Of a stretch of 64,000 bases of DNA, positions 27,467-35,148 are shown in pieces. Numbering within the stretch: the stretch's first letter is position 1; each line of letters begins with the position of its first letter. A model generated the notes under the pieces. The model saw nothing but the letters and a program-made list of their open reading frames with translations. It was not told the DNA's origin and ran no database searches. The stretch is from Effusibacillus dendaii (lineage in GTDB: Bacteria > Bacillota > Bacilli > Tumebacillales > Effusibacillaceae). The DNA is taken from NCBI RefSeq assembly GCF_015097055.1, contig NZ_AP023366.1, positions 1,278,501 to 1,342,500 on the forward strand, given 5' to 3'. Made by a program: the position numbers and the translations under genes.

Positions 27467-27735
27467 ACGGTGTATCACATACGCCGCGAATCACTTGTTC
27501 CGAGCGGTCCTCCTTTGTAAAAGTACCGCGCTCAGGAGACAGGGCTACCGTCTGCACGCCACATGCATAAACGGCTCCCTTACCGTGTAAACGAACGCAG
27601 ATATATCACTACCAACGCCGGAACGGACGTGCAGGTATCGCTTACCCGGATTCAGATGCGTTTGCTTCCGATGGCAGGAAGGAGAAACCGACTTCGCTTT
27701 AAGACAAGTGAGACACGGCGTATGTGATACTCCGT
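27467..27735. repeat. MITE-like segment bounded by about 20-bp inverted repeats (dispersed repeat, copy B)
   Basis: ACGGTGTATCACATACGCCG at 27467-27486 and its inverse with one mismatch at 27716-27735 frame about 230 bases that carry no supportable gene. The inner 15 bases (GTATCACATACGCCG) match perfectly. The interior at about 27590-27660 is similar to the minus strand of the 21.3-kb stretch. A second inverted pair, GAAACCGACTT with AAGTCGGTTTC (about 27684-27750), overlaps the right end. No transposase is present. Confidence 0.55.
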
Positions 27736-27873
27736 CGAAAAGTCGGTTTCGATTTCCCGACAGGAAAAGCAGCCCTTCGCATCTGTCCGCGAGACGCGGT
27801 GCCTGTACGTCCGCTTTGCGAAAACAAAGCGGCCCTCTTTGTGAGGCCGCTTCAGGAAGTGTTACATGATCGG

Positions 27874-28518
27874 TCAAATCGTTTTCAACGTATCCAAAAT
27901 ATCGGATGGTTCCATCCGTTTCGTAAAATCCTGATCCACTAAGGCCGAGCGGATGACGCCGTTCCGGTCGATGATGAATGTAGCCGGAACCGGCAGATGC
28001 CAACCGGAGTTGGCACTGACCTGGCTGAGATCAAATTTCAGGCCTTCGCGATACTGAGCCTGCAAAGCAGGCGACAACTCCCAGAGAATGTTGTAGTTTC
28101 GCGCTGTCTGTCCCCCCTCGTCCGACAAGCACGGGAAGGAGAGTCCATGTTTTTGCACCATTTCTTTTATCCGCTCGGGCTTTTCCACACTGATGGCAAA
28201 CAGTTGTGCGCCCGCTTTCCGAAAATCCGGGTACACTTCATGCAACGCACGAAGTTCAGCGATACAGTAGGGTCACCAGCTACCCCGGTAAAAAGACAGT
28301 ATGGCGGGTCCATTATGCAAAGCGTCAGACAACTGATAGGTCTTTCCATCCGCACCCCAGAGCTCAAAATCGGGCGCCTTATCCCCCGCCTGCAGCCCAA
28401 TGGCTGTCCGGGATCCTTTTAAGTTTTGGATCTCTTTCGAAGTGGTCTGCAAAAACTCTTTCGACACGCGATTTGACGCTTGCGCAGCGATCTGCTGCAA
28501 TTGATCTTGCAGTGCCAT
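27874..28518 (-). CDS. Peroxiredoxin-like selenoprotein (AhpC/TSA family, UxxC)
   Basis: Read from ATG 28518 through the TGA at 28273-28275 to TGA/TAA at 27874, the protein has 214 residues with Sec82. The active site reads ILSFYRGSW-U-PYC-IAELRAL; in the common family the same position is FYRGxWCPYCxxEL. Before it come GDKAPDFELWGADGKTYQL, and after it AISVEKPERIKEMVQKHG and VPATFIIDRNGVIRSALVD, the normal thioredoxin-fold order. These proteins are thought to reduce peroxides, with the second Cys (Cys85) resolving. The ATG has AAAGGAGGGG 6 bases upstream, a very strong site. Upstream and downstream halves lie in the same frame, so this is recoding and not a frameshift. A SECIS-like hairpin follows. 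Confidence 0.88.
28235..28255 (-). promoter_or_regulatory. SECIS-like hairpin of the peroxiredoxin-like gene
   Basis: Seventeen bases after the UGA, ACTTCGTGC pairs with GCATGAAGT (nine pairs, one G-T) around the loop GTT. The loop guanine sits about 27 bases after the UGA, within the range of bacterial SECIS elements. Confidence 0.7.
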
Positions 28519-28558
28519 GTGAACCCCTCCTTTATGGTCAACAATCAGGCAACTCCAA

Positions 28559-30466
28559 CTAGCTGGCAAAAATCAGCCTTCCGGTGTCACGACAACTGTA
28601 CCCGCCAAGCGATTCAACCTGTTGCTTGAAGCTGTCCGACGCCATTACAGACCGCAATACCTGCCCCCCTTCGCTTTCATAAAATTGTTTGGTCATCAGC
28701 AAATCGTAGCGTTCTTCCGCGACCGGCACAAAGTCGAGTCCAAACGCTTTTGCTGCTGACAAAATCCCCAATCCGCAATCCGCCGTTCCGCCCGCTACAG
28801 CAGCTGCTACACTTAAATGGGAGAAATCCTCCCGGTTGTAGCCGTAAATTTGTTGCGGATCGATACCCGCCTGTTTCAGCAAATAATCAAACAACAAACG
28901 AGTGCCTGCTCCTCGCTGTCTGTTTATATACGTGATATTTTCCTGCTGCAAATCCTCTACCGTTTGTATATGTCGGGGGTTTCCCTGCGGTACAATCCAT
29001 CCCTGTTGACGGTAGACCAAATTGACCAGAACAAACGGCGTATCCGCCAAATACTGTCTGGCAAAAGAAACGTTGTACTCCCCCGTATTTTCATCCAGCA
29101 AGTGAACGCCCGCTGCATGCGCTTCTCCCTTGCGAATCGCCAAAATGCCGCCCATGCTTCCTACATGCGCGGAAGACAGGAACCGGTTCGGATCTGCTTT
29201 ATGAACCGCAGTAGCCAACAAATCAAGCGTCATATCGTGACTTCCTGACAAGACCATTGTTTTCTCGATCTGCTGCAGAGGCCGATACAGTTCAATATCC
29301 ACTTCTTCTCCCTGTTCATATCCAAGGCTGGTTGCCGGAATTCGCAACAGTCCGTCCGCGCGTACCATGGACATGGTGACACCCGCATTGCGCGTCAGCG
29401 GATTGGCAATCAATTTTCCGCCCACCGCGCCAATCGTCATACGGACAAAATCTTCCGCCCCCATCACAGACACGACACGGCGTCCCAAAGTGACTTTTAC
29501 TTTGTCCCGTTCGATTTCGGAAATCCCTAAATAATGATGAATCAGAGGCCTCGCAAACCATTCCAAAGCCAAATAGGCAGAAACCGGGTACCCAGGCAGC
29601 CCGATTACCGGTTTCCCGTCTACGATCCCTACTACAACCGGCTTGCCCGGCCGGGTCGCCACACCGTGCGTCAGCACTTCACCGAGTTCCCCGATCACGT
29701 GAACCGTAAAATCTTCCGATCCGGCAGACGATCCGGCATTCAACAGCACGATATCGCATGTTTCCACAGCCGACTGGACAGCCGATTTTATTTTCTCGTA
29801 GTTGTCTTCCACAATTCCTCGATAAACGGGTTCTCCGCCCCATGTCTGCACATAGCCGGCAAATACAGTCCCGTTAAATTCCGGAATTTCTCCCCGTTCG
29901 ATTCGCCTGCGCGGCGGCACCAACTCGGTTCCTGTCGGAATGATCGCCACCTGCGGCTTTGATACAACAGGCACTTCCAGTACCCCACCCGCCAGCAGCG
30001 CGCCCAAGTCGACAGGACGCAGCACATGACTGGCAGGCACAATCAGTTCGCCCGCAACCACGTCTTCGCCGATTTGCCGGATATGCTGCCAGGGACTGGC
30101 CGGTTCGATGATTTCATATGTGTCTTCATCAATCATATGTACGTTTTCGATCATAATAACCGCATCGTGCTCATCCGGAATCGGATCGCCCGTATCGACA
30201 ATTCGGAAGTCGACCCCTTTTTTCAGCCGCAACGGGTTTTTTTCATGCGCCGAATACGTTTGACTTGCTTTTACCGAGATACCGTCCATCGCCGACGCAT
30301 GAAAGTTGGGCATCGACACCACGGCAAAAATCGGTTCGGCCGTCACGCGCCCCAACGCGTCCACCGTAGGAATCCGCTCCATACGAGCTGCAAATTCAAC
30401 AGCAGTCAGGAGTTTCTTCTGTGCCTCTTTGAGCGGAGTGTCTTCCAGATAGATCTTCCTCTTCAC
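28559..30466 (-). CDS. MoeA-like protein fused to a periplasmic-binding-type domain
   Basis: A 635-residue two-domain protein. Residues 1-400 are MoeA (molybdopterin molybdenumtransferase): AMDGISVKASQ, IPTGTELVPP, NAGSSAGSEDF and GLPGYPVSAYLALEW. Residues about 415-635 are a type 2 periplasmic-binding fold (LSGSHDMTLDLLATAVHKAD, GSMGGILAIRKGEAHAAGVH, VAGGTADCGLGILSAAKAFG), like the molybdate/effector-binding domain of LysR-type and ModE-linked proteins. It carries no export signal, so the second domain probably senses or delivers a ligand in the cytosol. GTG 30466 follows GAGAGGGGGATC and overlaps the end of the preceding moeA by 71 bases. Both belong to the FDH-cofactor block. Confidence 0.88.
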   Translation of the reverse strand: MKRKIYLEDTPLKEAQKKLLTAVEFAARMERIPTVDALGRVTAEPIFAVVSMPNFHASAMDGISVKASQTYSAHEKNPLRLKKGVDFRIVDTGDPIPDEHDAVIMIENVHMIDEDTYEIIEPASPWQHIRQIGEDVVAGELIVPASHVLRPVDLGALLAGGVLEVPVVSKPQVAIIPTGTELVPPRRRIERGEIPEFNGTVFAGYVQTWGGEPVYRGIVEDNYEKIKSAVQSAVETCDIVLLNAGSSAGSEDFTVHVIGELGEVLTHGVATRPGKPVVVGIVDGKPVIGLPGYPVSAYLALEWFARPLIHHYLGISEIERDKVKVTLGRRVVSVMGAEDFVRMTIGAVGGKLIANPLTRNAGVTMSMVRADGLLRIPATSLGYEQGEEVDIELYRPLQQIEKTMVLSGSHDMTLDLLATAVHKADPNRFLSSAHVGSMGGILAIRKGEAHAAGVHLLDENTGEYNVSFARQYLADTPFVLVNLVYRQQGWIVPQGNPRHIQTVEDLQQENITYINRQRGAGTRLLFDYLLKQAGIDPQQIYGYNREDFSHLSVAAAVAGGTADCGLGILSAAKAFGLDFVPVAEERYDLLMTKQFYESEGGQVLRSVMASDSFKQQVESLGGYSCRDTGRLIFAS

Positions 30467-31712
30467 TGACGATCCCCCTCTCTGTCACAAAACAATTGAC
30501 ATTCACCCATTCACCTTGCAGCAATCCCTCTTTCCGTGCAGGGATTTCGATCACGCCGTCACTTTCGCTGATCACCGAAATCAGACCTGACTTTCCAAAA
30601 ACAGGAATCGCCCACATTTCACCGTCCCTTTTTTCAAGCCGAACTCGAACATAATCGGATCGGCCGACAGCAGACGGAAGATTGCGACTCAACCGCGCCC
30701 GGATGCGTGGATCGAATGGATGCGGTGTTCTGTCGTACAAACGGTTCACAATCCGTCTTACCACCAGATCGAAAACAATCAATGCCGATACCGGGTGTCC
30801 CGGCAGCCCCACAACCGGCTTGTGGCCCGCCTTCGCCAAAATAGTCGGTTTGCCCGGTTTGAGGGAAATCCCATGCACCAAAATCCCCGGTTCGCCCAGC
30901 GCTTCCATCACCTGTACGCTGAAATCGCGGGTTCCCACCGAACTGCCACCTGACATCACCAACAGATCCACTTTTTCAAAAAGTTCGCGGGCCCGTCGCA
31001 AATATTCCTGTAAATCGTCTTTCACAATGCCGCCATACAGGACATCCGCCCCCATGCTTTGCAAAGCGGCGCCAATCGTAATCGTATTGACGTCACGTAC
31101 CTCGCCCGGTCGTAGCTGCTTGGTTTCAGGCGGTACGATTTCATCACCGGTTGACAAAATCCCCACGACCGGTTTGGCGAACACTTTTACGCGAGACACA
31201 CCCGCAGCCGCCAGTACACCCAAATCCTGCGGCTGCAGACGGTGCCCCCGCTGCAGGACGCGAGATCCGGCTTGGATGTCTTCCCCTTTTTTGATTACGT
31301 TTTCGCCGGGAGCCACCTGTTTGTGCACATTCAGGAGCGATCCCACTTCTTCCGCATGTTCCACCATTACAACAGAATCGGCGCCGGATGGCATCATGCC
31401 GCCGGTCGGGATGTATTTGGCTTTCGCCGGAGCAATCGCTCCTCCCTCTTTTCCCATCTCGATCACACCTGACACATCGAGAAAAGCCGGCATCGATTCG
31501 GATGCGCCATACGTATCCTGCGCCCGCACCGCATACCCGTCGACCGTTGAACGGTCAAAGCCGGGAACGTCTTCCGACGCCACTACATCCTCCGCAAGAA
31601 CACGGTCAAACGCCTCATACAGAGAAACTTCTTCGGTCCGTTCCAACGGCTTGTACGTATCTTCAATCAGACGCAACACGTCACTCGTTTCATGAACCTG
31701 AAAAAACTTCAA
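30396..31712 (-). CDS. moeA: Molybdopterin molybdenumtransferase MoeA
   Basis: MoeA inserts molybdate (or tungstate) into adenylated molybdopterin. The 438-residue protein has PGFDRSTVDGYAVRAQDT (about 49-66), IPTGGMMPSGADSVVMVE, ILSTGDEIVPP, VMSGGSSVGTRDF and GLPGHPVSALIVFDL, all MoeA landmarks. Domain IV closes the chain before an unusual charged tail (SEEEDLSGRHSAQRG) that arises where the frame runs into the next gene. It starts 4 bases inside the mobA end. A second MoeA-like gene follows, so the pair may serve molybdenum and tungsten or act in sequence; that is inference. Confidence 0.94.
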   Translation of the reverse strand: MKFFQVHETSDVLRLIEDTYKPLERTEEVSLYEAFDRVLAEDVVASEDVPGFDRSTVDGYAVRAQDTYGASESMPAFLDVSGVIEMGKEGGAIAPAKAKYIPTGGMMPSGADSVVMVEHAEEVGSLLNVHKQVAPGENVIKKGEDIQAGSRVLQRGHRLQPQDLGVLAAAGVSRVKVFAKPVVGILSTGDEIVPPETKQLRPGEVRDVNTITIGAALQSMGADVLYGGIVKDDLQEYLRRARELFEKVDLLVMSGGSSVGTRDFSVQVMEALGEPGILVHGISLKPGKPTILAKAGHKPVVGLPGHPVSALIVFDLVVRRIVNRLYDRTPHPFDPRIRARLSRNLPSAVGRSDYVRVRLEKRDGEMWAIPVFGKSGLISVISESDGVIEIPARKEGLLQGEWVNVNCFVTERGIVSEEEDLSGRHSAQRGTEETPDCC

Positions 31713-32398
31713 TTCCCGTTCCTCCCCTCATCCATTATCCATTGCTGAACCTGCCGCCATTCATCGGGCGTGTTCATATTGAAAAAAACCTGATTTACAT
31801 CGATATAGTTCGGAAAATCCGCTTCGGTCAACTGTTTGACCTGTAATTGACGCAGCAACTCCACCATCCGAAGCTGCTTGTTCAAAAGCATATCTTCGAT
31901 CCGCTCCGCACAACGCTTATGATATACGGCAAATAACGGGTGAAGCTGTCCCTCGATAACAGGTACCACCGCATCTATATCCGGATGTTCCGTACCAATC
32001 GCGACCTGCAGCATCCACTGCCCGGCCTCTGCCGTCACCAGCGGCATATCACAAGCGACTACCAAATTCCATTCGGCCACGGCGGCCTGCAAACCGACCT
32101 GAATACCAGCCAACGGCCCAAGTCCCGGATATTTGTCGCTTACCATCCGTTCCCCCAGGAATTGGTATGTATCCGGTTCATTTGTTACGATCAGGCATGG
32201 CAGGAAATCCTGCTCGGCGCCGTTTGGCGGCATACCAGGCTGATGGCGCACATGCACGCCGCGCAACACATCACGAATGTGTTGAATATTCGGTTTGCCG
32301 TCAATCGGCAGCAATGCTTTGTTCGTTCCCATTCGACTTGAGCGGCCGCCAGCCAAAATCACAATGCCAACCGACTCCTGTTTACTGAAGCGTCCCAT
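31709..32398 (-). CDS. mobA: Molybdenum cofactor guanylyltransferase MobA
   Basis: MobA attaches GMP to the molybdenum cofactor to give the bis-MGD form used by formate dehydrogenases. The N-terminal nucleotide-binding motif is complete (VGIVILAGGRSSRMGTNKAL), as are DKYPGLGPLAGIQVGL and VVACDMPLVT. The C-terminal half has VEGQLHPLFAVYHKRC and YIDVNQVFFNMNTPDEW, also typical. The ATG at 32398 (MGRFSKQ) gives 229 residues. It overlaps the end of fdhE by 17 bases and the start of moeA by 4, so the genes are translationally coupled. Confidence 0.92.
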   Translation of the reverse strand: MGRFSKQESVGIVILAGGRSSRMGTNKALLPIDGKPNIQHIRDVLRGVHVRHQPGMPPNGAEQDFLPCLIVTNEPDTYQFLGERMVSDKYPGLGPLAGIQVGLQAAVAEWNLVVACDMPLVTAEAGQWMLQVAIGTEHPDIDAVVPVIEGQLHPLFAVYHKRCAERIEDMLLNKQLRMVELLRQLQVKQLTEADFPNYIDVNQVFFNMNTPDEWRQVQQWIMDEGRNGN

Positions 32399-33263
32399 CC
32401 GGTTTTCCGCCTTTATAATAGCCTTGTTCAACTGCAAACATGTCGAGATGAGTGGTCGACAAATCATCCAAAATCAACATCTCCGGTTCAGACGGCTGCA
32501 ATTTGTGCGATACTTTCAAATAGGATTTGCATTCTTCACAAACGTCCACTTGCCAGGTCCCACCTGTTTTCTCATCTTCGATCAGAAAGCTTTCCAGTTT
32601 TTCGTGATCGTGGTTGTCACATACAGGGCATTTGATACGTCGAAAAGGCCAGTCGCTGCCACACGACATACAGCGCAAATAGCGGAATCGCTCCGAATCC
32701 CGAATTTCGCCGAGCGCCGCCTGGTCCCCGCAGACCGGACAGAACCCTTCCGACCAGCTTTCCAGCATAAACGATTTGTCGGGAAGCAGTCCCTCCGTAT
32801 GTTTGTAAAGCGTAGGCAATAAACTGTATTGAATGAGAACGGTTATGGCATCCTGCGGCAGGCGGTTTTCAAGCGTCCAGCGGGTAAACGGTTCCAGATC
32901 ACCTTTTAACCAGCCCCGCAACACCTTTTCAATCTCCTGATCGGACAGCGATTTGCCCCATTTTTTCAGTTGTTTTCTTTCATCACCCGTGCCGGACCAA
33001 TCGGTCAAATCACGGAACAATGCGACTGCAAAACGCAAATCGACCTGCTCTTCCGCCCCTTCCATCAACGGTGTTTTGGCTTTCAATTTGGCGATCTTTT
33101 CATCATTGGGCATGGTAAACGCAGTGACATGCGGTGCATGTTTTTCCATTCGTTCCACAAGGTCGATATGTACCTTGGCAATGTCTTTAAACTGTTTTTC
33201 TTTATCCGTTAACTGCTGCCAGCGCTTTTTCACCTGATCCAGCACACTCATTTTGGCTGCCAT
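32382..33263 (-). CDS. fdhE: Formate dehydrogenase accessory protein FdhE
   Basis: FdhE is a rubredoxin-like assembly protein for exported formate dehydrogenases. The 293-residue protein has four CxxC pairs in its C-terminal half: CPVCGDQAALG, RCMSCGSDWPF, CPVCDNHDHEKL and CEECKSYLK. These form the two iron-binding knuckles. YLRCMSCGSDWPFRRIKCP is the most conserved run of the family. The start lies near ATG 33263, or at the ATG four codons later. It follows the FDH structural genes across a terminator-like hairpin and leads the mobA-moeA-moeA fusion unit. Confidence 0.94.
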   Translation of the reverse strand: MAAKMSVLDQVKKRWQQLTDKEKQFKDIAKVHIDLVERMEKHAPHVTAFTMPNDEKIAKLKAKTPLMEGAEEQVDLRFAVALFRDLTDWSGTGDERKQLKKWGKSLSDQEIEKVLRGWLKGDLEPFTRWTLENRLPQDAITVLIQYSLLPTLYKHTEGLLPDKSFMLESWSEGFCPVCGDQAALGEIRDSERFRYLRCMSCGSDWPFRRIKCPVCDNHDHEKLESFLIEDEKTGGTWQVDVCEECKSYLKVSHKLQPSEPEMLILDDLSTTHLDMFAVEQGYYKGGKPDGTLQ

Positions 33264-33335
33264 GTGTCATACCACCTTCTTCTACGGCGTTTGCCGATTT
33301 TCCTTTATTCCTCATTGTATCCTATTTTCCCGAAG

Positions 33336-33370
33336 AAAAAAGAGGGGTGAACAACCGTCCACCTCCTCTA
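33336..33370 (-). terminator. Terminator between the FDH membrane subunit and fdhE
   Basis: On the minus strand AGAGGAGGTG pairs with CACCCCTCT and is followed by TTTTTTC. It lies just after the membrane subunit stop and may let only part of the transcripts read on into fdhE. Confidence 0.75.
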
Positions 33371-33387
33371 GTTCCTGTCTTGCATTT

Positions 33388-34323
33388 TTAGAATCCGAAA
33401 TAACCGGATTGCGGGCCCATGATCACTACATAGCGCAGGACATACCCGCCAACCAAAATTAACAAACTGCTGACAAGCGTCGTCCGATGGCCGAGCAGGT
33501 TCGGCTTCCATTTCAACAGCAAGGGAAGCAGCAAACCGATCAGCACGACTCCAACCCAGAGCAGGAACCCGTAAAATCCGGTCGTGACTTTACCTGCCCA
33601 TTGTCCGAGCGTGATCAGGAACAGCGCCAAAGCGACAAGTTCCAAAATCACCATGTATTTGTCAGCCCGTTCCAGCTTGTGCTTGTATTCGTTCAGTTCA
33701 CTCTTTTTCGGCGTAACAAGCAGCATAAGCGCCATACCAGCCGACATTCCGGAAGCGAGGAACAGAACCGGCAAGAGCGGACTTGCCGTCCAGCCCGGAA
33801 GCTGGGAGGTGTTTGCCAATACCCCTGTATAGGTTCCCAGGTAGAATCCACACAGCATACCGATAATCAAAAACAGTTTCGAAAACGCGCTTTCGTGGAA
33901 AAAGGACGTCAATTTCACCAACCAGGGTGTCTTGATTTTTTCCATCTTCACCAGAGCGTACAGGAAACCGATGAAAGAAAACGCGCCAAACAATCCAACT
34001 ACCCAACCACCTACTGACATTGGGGAGTGCGCCTTGAACATCGGGATATTCTCGCGCGGATACCATAACATGTGCAGGAATCGCGTCGGGCTGTCCAAGT
34101 CGGTCACCAGCAGGATTCCACAAATCAGAATGACTGGAAATCCGATTAGATAACCGCGAATCACACCCTGCAGATCATTTTTGCTTCCGGCGAGTTGAGC
34201 GATCGTGGACGTAATGTATGTCCCGGCTGCAATCCCGGCAAAGAAGAAATACCAAACAATTTCCCAATGCCATGCAGGAGACGTTACTTGATGCGTAAAG
34301 TAATCATATGGATTTACAGGCAT
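33388..34323 (-). CDS. NrfD/polysulfide-reductase-type membrane subunit of formate dehydrogenase
   Basis: A 311-residue integral membrane protein with eight to nine helices of the NrfD/PsrC family, which passes electrons from an iron-sulfur subunit to menaquinone without haem. The signature WHWEIVWYFFFAGIAAGTYI opens the chain, followed by DLDSPTRFLHMLWYPRENI and SPMSVGGWVVGLFG, both conserved in NrfD. ATG 34323 follows AAGGAGG. It is the third gene of the FDH operon after the catalytic and the four-cluster subunits. It replaces the cytochrome b subunit (FdnI) of enterobacterial enzymes. Confidence 0.93.
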   Translation of the reverse strand: MPVNPYDYFTHQVTSPAWHWEIVWYFFFAGIAAGTYITSTIAQLAGSKNDLQGVIRGYLIGFPVILICGILLVTDLDSPTRFLHMLWYPRENIPMFKAHSPMSVGGWVVGLFGAFSFIGFLYALVKMEKIKTPWLVKLTSFFHESAFSKLFLIIGMLCGFYLGTYTGVLANTSQLPGWTASPLLPVLFLASGMSAGMALMLLVTPKKSELNEYKHKLERADKYMVILELVALALFLITLGQWAGKVTTGFYGFLLWVGVVLIGLLLPLLLKWKPNLLGHRTTLVSSLLILVGGYVLRYVVIMGPQSGYFGF

Positions 34324-34335
34324 CTCAATTCCTCC

Positions 34336-35145
34336 TTACACGACATGGGATTGATCTTGATCAATATCTGTTTTCTGGCTCATCCGTTTGCTGCGGAATG
34401 CGAGCAGCGCAAGCACTCCAGCCGCCACCATGCCCGCCACCGAGAACATGTAGCTTTTTGCCATGTTCTTTTGCGGCAGCTGCGGGTTCTCTGGAAGCCC
34501 GTAAACTTTCGGCTCTTCTGTCAGCATGTAGAATACGTTCAACCCGCCCAGAATATCGGATTTCCCGTAAATTTGCGCTTTGCTATGGCCCATGTTTTTC
34601 AACAGGACTTCCCGCTCTTCCGCAATTTTCATCAGGCTGGACACTTCGCCAAACTGGATGCAGTCAGTCGGGCATGCCTGCGCGCAAGCAGGTTGCTGAC
34701 CGACTTGCAGACGGTCGTAACAAAGCGTACATTTTTGAGCCGTACCGGAAATGTGGCTGATTTCAATCACGCCAAACGGACAGCCGGTAATACAATAGCG
34801 GCACCCGATACACGTATCCTGATCGATATATACCGTGTCAAACTCAGTACGGATGATCGCGTTGGTCGGGCATACTTCCATGCATCCGGCGTGTTGACAG
34901 TGTTTGCAGGAATCGCTCAGGAACAGCCAGCGAGCATCGCTGCGGTCTTCGCTGAACAGTTCTACAAACTTGACATGACGCCAGTTCGTATCAGACAAAT
35001 GTCCCGTATTGTCATAACTGGTTCCGAGGAATTTGATTTCGTCTTCCATCGGGAGTTCGTTCCATTCTTTACAGGCTACTTGACATGCTTTACAGCCGTG
35101 GCAGGTAGATGTATCGACGAACATCCCCATTTGCTGTTCAGCCAT
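34336..35145 (-). CDS. fdhB: Formate dehydrogenase iron-sulfur subunit with C-terminal membrane anchor
   Basis: A 269-residue ferredoxin-type electron transfer subunit. Four [4Fe-4S] sets are visible: CHGCKACQVACKEWN, CKHCQHAGCMEVCP, CIGCRYCITGCPFG and CTLCYDRLQVGQQPAC/CPTDC. A single C-terminal helix (YMFSVAGMVAAGVLALLAF) anchors it in the membrane, as in FdnH/FdoH. It has no Tat signal of its own and presumably travels with the Tat-exported catalytic subunit. ATG 35145 overlaps the fdhA end region, with GGGGGTG as ribosome site. It delivers electrons to the NrfD-type subunit next door. Confidence 0.95.
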   Translation of the reverse strand: MAEQQMGMFVDTSTCHGCKACQVACKEWNELPMEDEIKFLGTSYDNTGHLSDTNWRHVKFVELFSEDRSDARWLFLSDSCKHCQHAGCMEVCPTNAIIRTEFDTVYIDQDTCIGCRYCITGCPFGVIEISHISGTAQKCTLCYDRLQVGQQPACAQACPTDCIQFGEVSSLMKIAEEREVLLKNMGHSKAQIYGKSDILGGLNVFYMLTEEPKVYGLPENPQLPQKNMAKSYMFSVAGMVAAGVLALLAFRSKRMSQKTDIDQDQSHVV

Positions 35146-35148
35146 CGA

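Noticed and set aside
27545-28003. Minus-strand open frame of 152 codons
   Set aside because: It overlaps the selenoprotein peroxiredoxin gene in another frame and runs into the MITE-like segment; no family features.
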